64,000 bases of DNA from Oscillospiraceae bacterium (GTDB lineage Bacteria; Bacillota; Clostridia; Oscillospirales; Ruminococcaceae): assembly GCA_017483465.1 (NCBI GenBank), contig JAFUWN010000076.1:1-64000 (forward strand), written 5' to 3'. A model generated the notes under the pieces. The model did not search any database. It saw only the letters and a program-made list of their open reading frames with translations, and was not told the DNA's origin. Shown here piece after piece: positions 63,790 to 64,000 of this stretch. The translations under genes were made by a program, and so were the position numbers. Within the stretch, counting starts at the first letter, position 1. Every line of letters begins with the position of its first letter.

Positions 63790-64000
63790 ATGAAAAAAAA
63801 GAAACATACAGCCGGCCGTGTCCTGGCGGCTGCCCTTTCTACTGCTTTTGCCGTGATTGCTGTCCCCGTGCAGGCATTCGCAGAACAGATTCCGCCGACG
63901 GAAGAATCTGCCCTCGTGACAGAATCTGAAACAACTGCTGTAACTGTTATAACAGAAGAAACCTCCGAAACAGAGTCTCTTCCTTCGGAAACGCAGGAAA
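63790..64000 (+). CDS. Secreted protein with Thr/Glu-rich linker (3' end outside window)
   Basis: Seventy codons are visible and open to the window edge. AAGGAGAGA precedes the ATG. A clear signal peptide (about 1-30: 'MKKKKHTAGRVLAAALS', hydrophobic core, cleavage after AFA) is followed by a linker rich in Thr, Glu and Ser. The linker is similar in composition to the linker of serpin 3 in this window, so a surface or dockerin-type protein is likely to follow. No domain is visible yet and the function cannot be given. Confidence 0.8.
   Translation, partial: MKKKKHTAGRVLAAALSTAFAVIAVPVQAFAEQIPPTEESALVTESETTAVTVITEETSETESLPSETQE

Overview
The window looks like a chromosomal segment of a Ruminococcus-type gut or rumen Clostridium relative (Oscillospiraceae). 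The support is indirect but consistent: secreted glycosidases ending in type I dockerins, lipobox-bearing serpins, a Gram-positive Tad/Flp pilus cluster without a secretin, an LPXTG surface protein beside a class C sortase, AGGAGG-type ribosome binding sites, and promoters of the form TTGNNN-17-TGnTATAAT. No cohesin or scaffoldin and no RNA gene was found.

Layout. 1-5.4 kb: the 3' end of an S1-domain gene, a thioredoxin-like gene on the minus strand, and three tandem serpin lipoproteins. 5.4-10.3 kb: an unknown 188-residue protein, a large modular GH10 xylanase with a dockerin, and an EamA-type transporter. 10.3-13.9 kb (minus strand): degV, rpsO with a structured leader, and pnp. 14.0-20.5 kb: a two-gene unit made of a 1428-residue TIR protein carrying exactly 24 TPR repeats of 42 residues, and a membrane protein with two Rossmann/TrkA-N-like domains and a RyR-like domain. 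This is the best candidate for an undescribed (probably defence or stress) system. 20.5-25.4 kb: a decayed IS200/IS605-like end, a GH30-family dockerin enzyme, and a MerR regulator with a membrane alpha/beta hydrolase. 25.4-32.1 kb (minus strand): a SulP transporter and a coupled three-gene operon (small unknown protein, PLD-type nuclease, SNF2/RapA-like helicase), a second defence candidate.

32.2-42.8 kb is a surface-protein locus: a coiled-coil mini-protein, a signal-peptidase relic, an intact signal peptidase I, a giant Cna_B/Ig-like LPXTG adhesin broken by three frameshifts, a sortase cut off before its catalytic residues, and a remnant of a duplicated-domain protein. Five frameshifts between 36.9 and 43.7 kb all shift in the same direction, each explained by one missing base. 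This points to consensus errors or a degraded stretch. 42.8-57.9 kb is one long Tad pilus cluster: tadZ, tadA, tadB, tadC, flp, tadV, a WG-repeat protein, tadE-like and TadG-like genes. It ends with a Ser/Thr phospho-signalling module (FHA protein, PP2C phosphatase, Hanks kinase, small membrane protein). 57.9-64 kb: a putative glutamate-cysteine ligase, a two-component system with a very short sensor loop, a CotH-type protein, and the start of another secreted Thr/Glu-rich protein.

How the parts relate (inference): the dockerin enzymes fit plant-fibre degradation, the serpins fit protection of surface proteins from proteases, and the Tad and LPXTG loci fit adhesion. A near-identical 21-bp motif lies upstream of both the response regulator and the CotH gene, suggesting a small autoregulated regulon.
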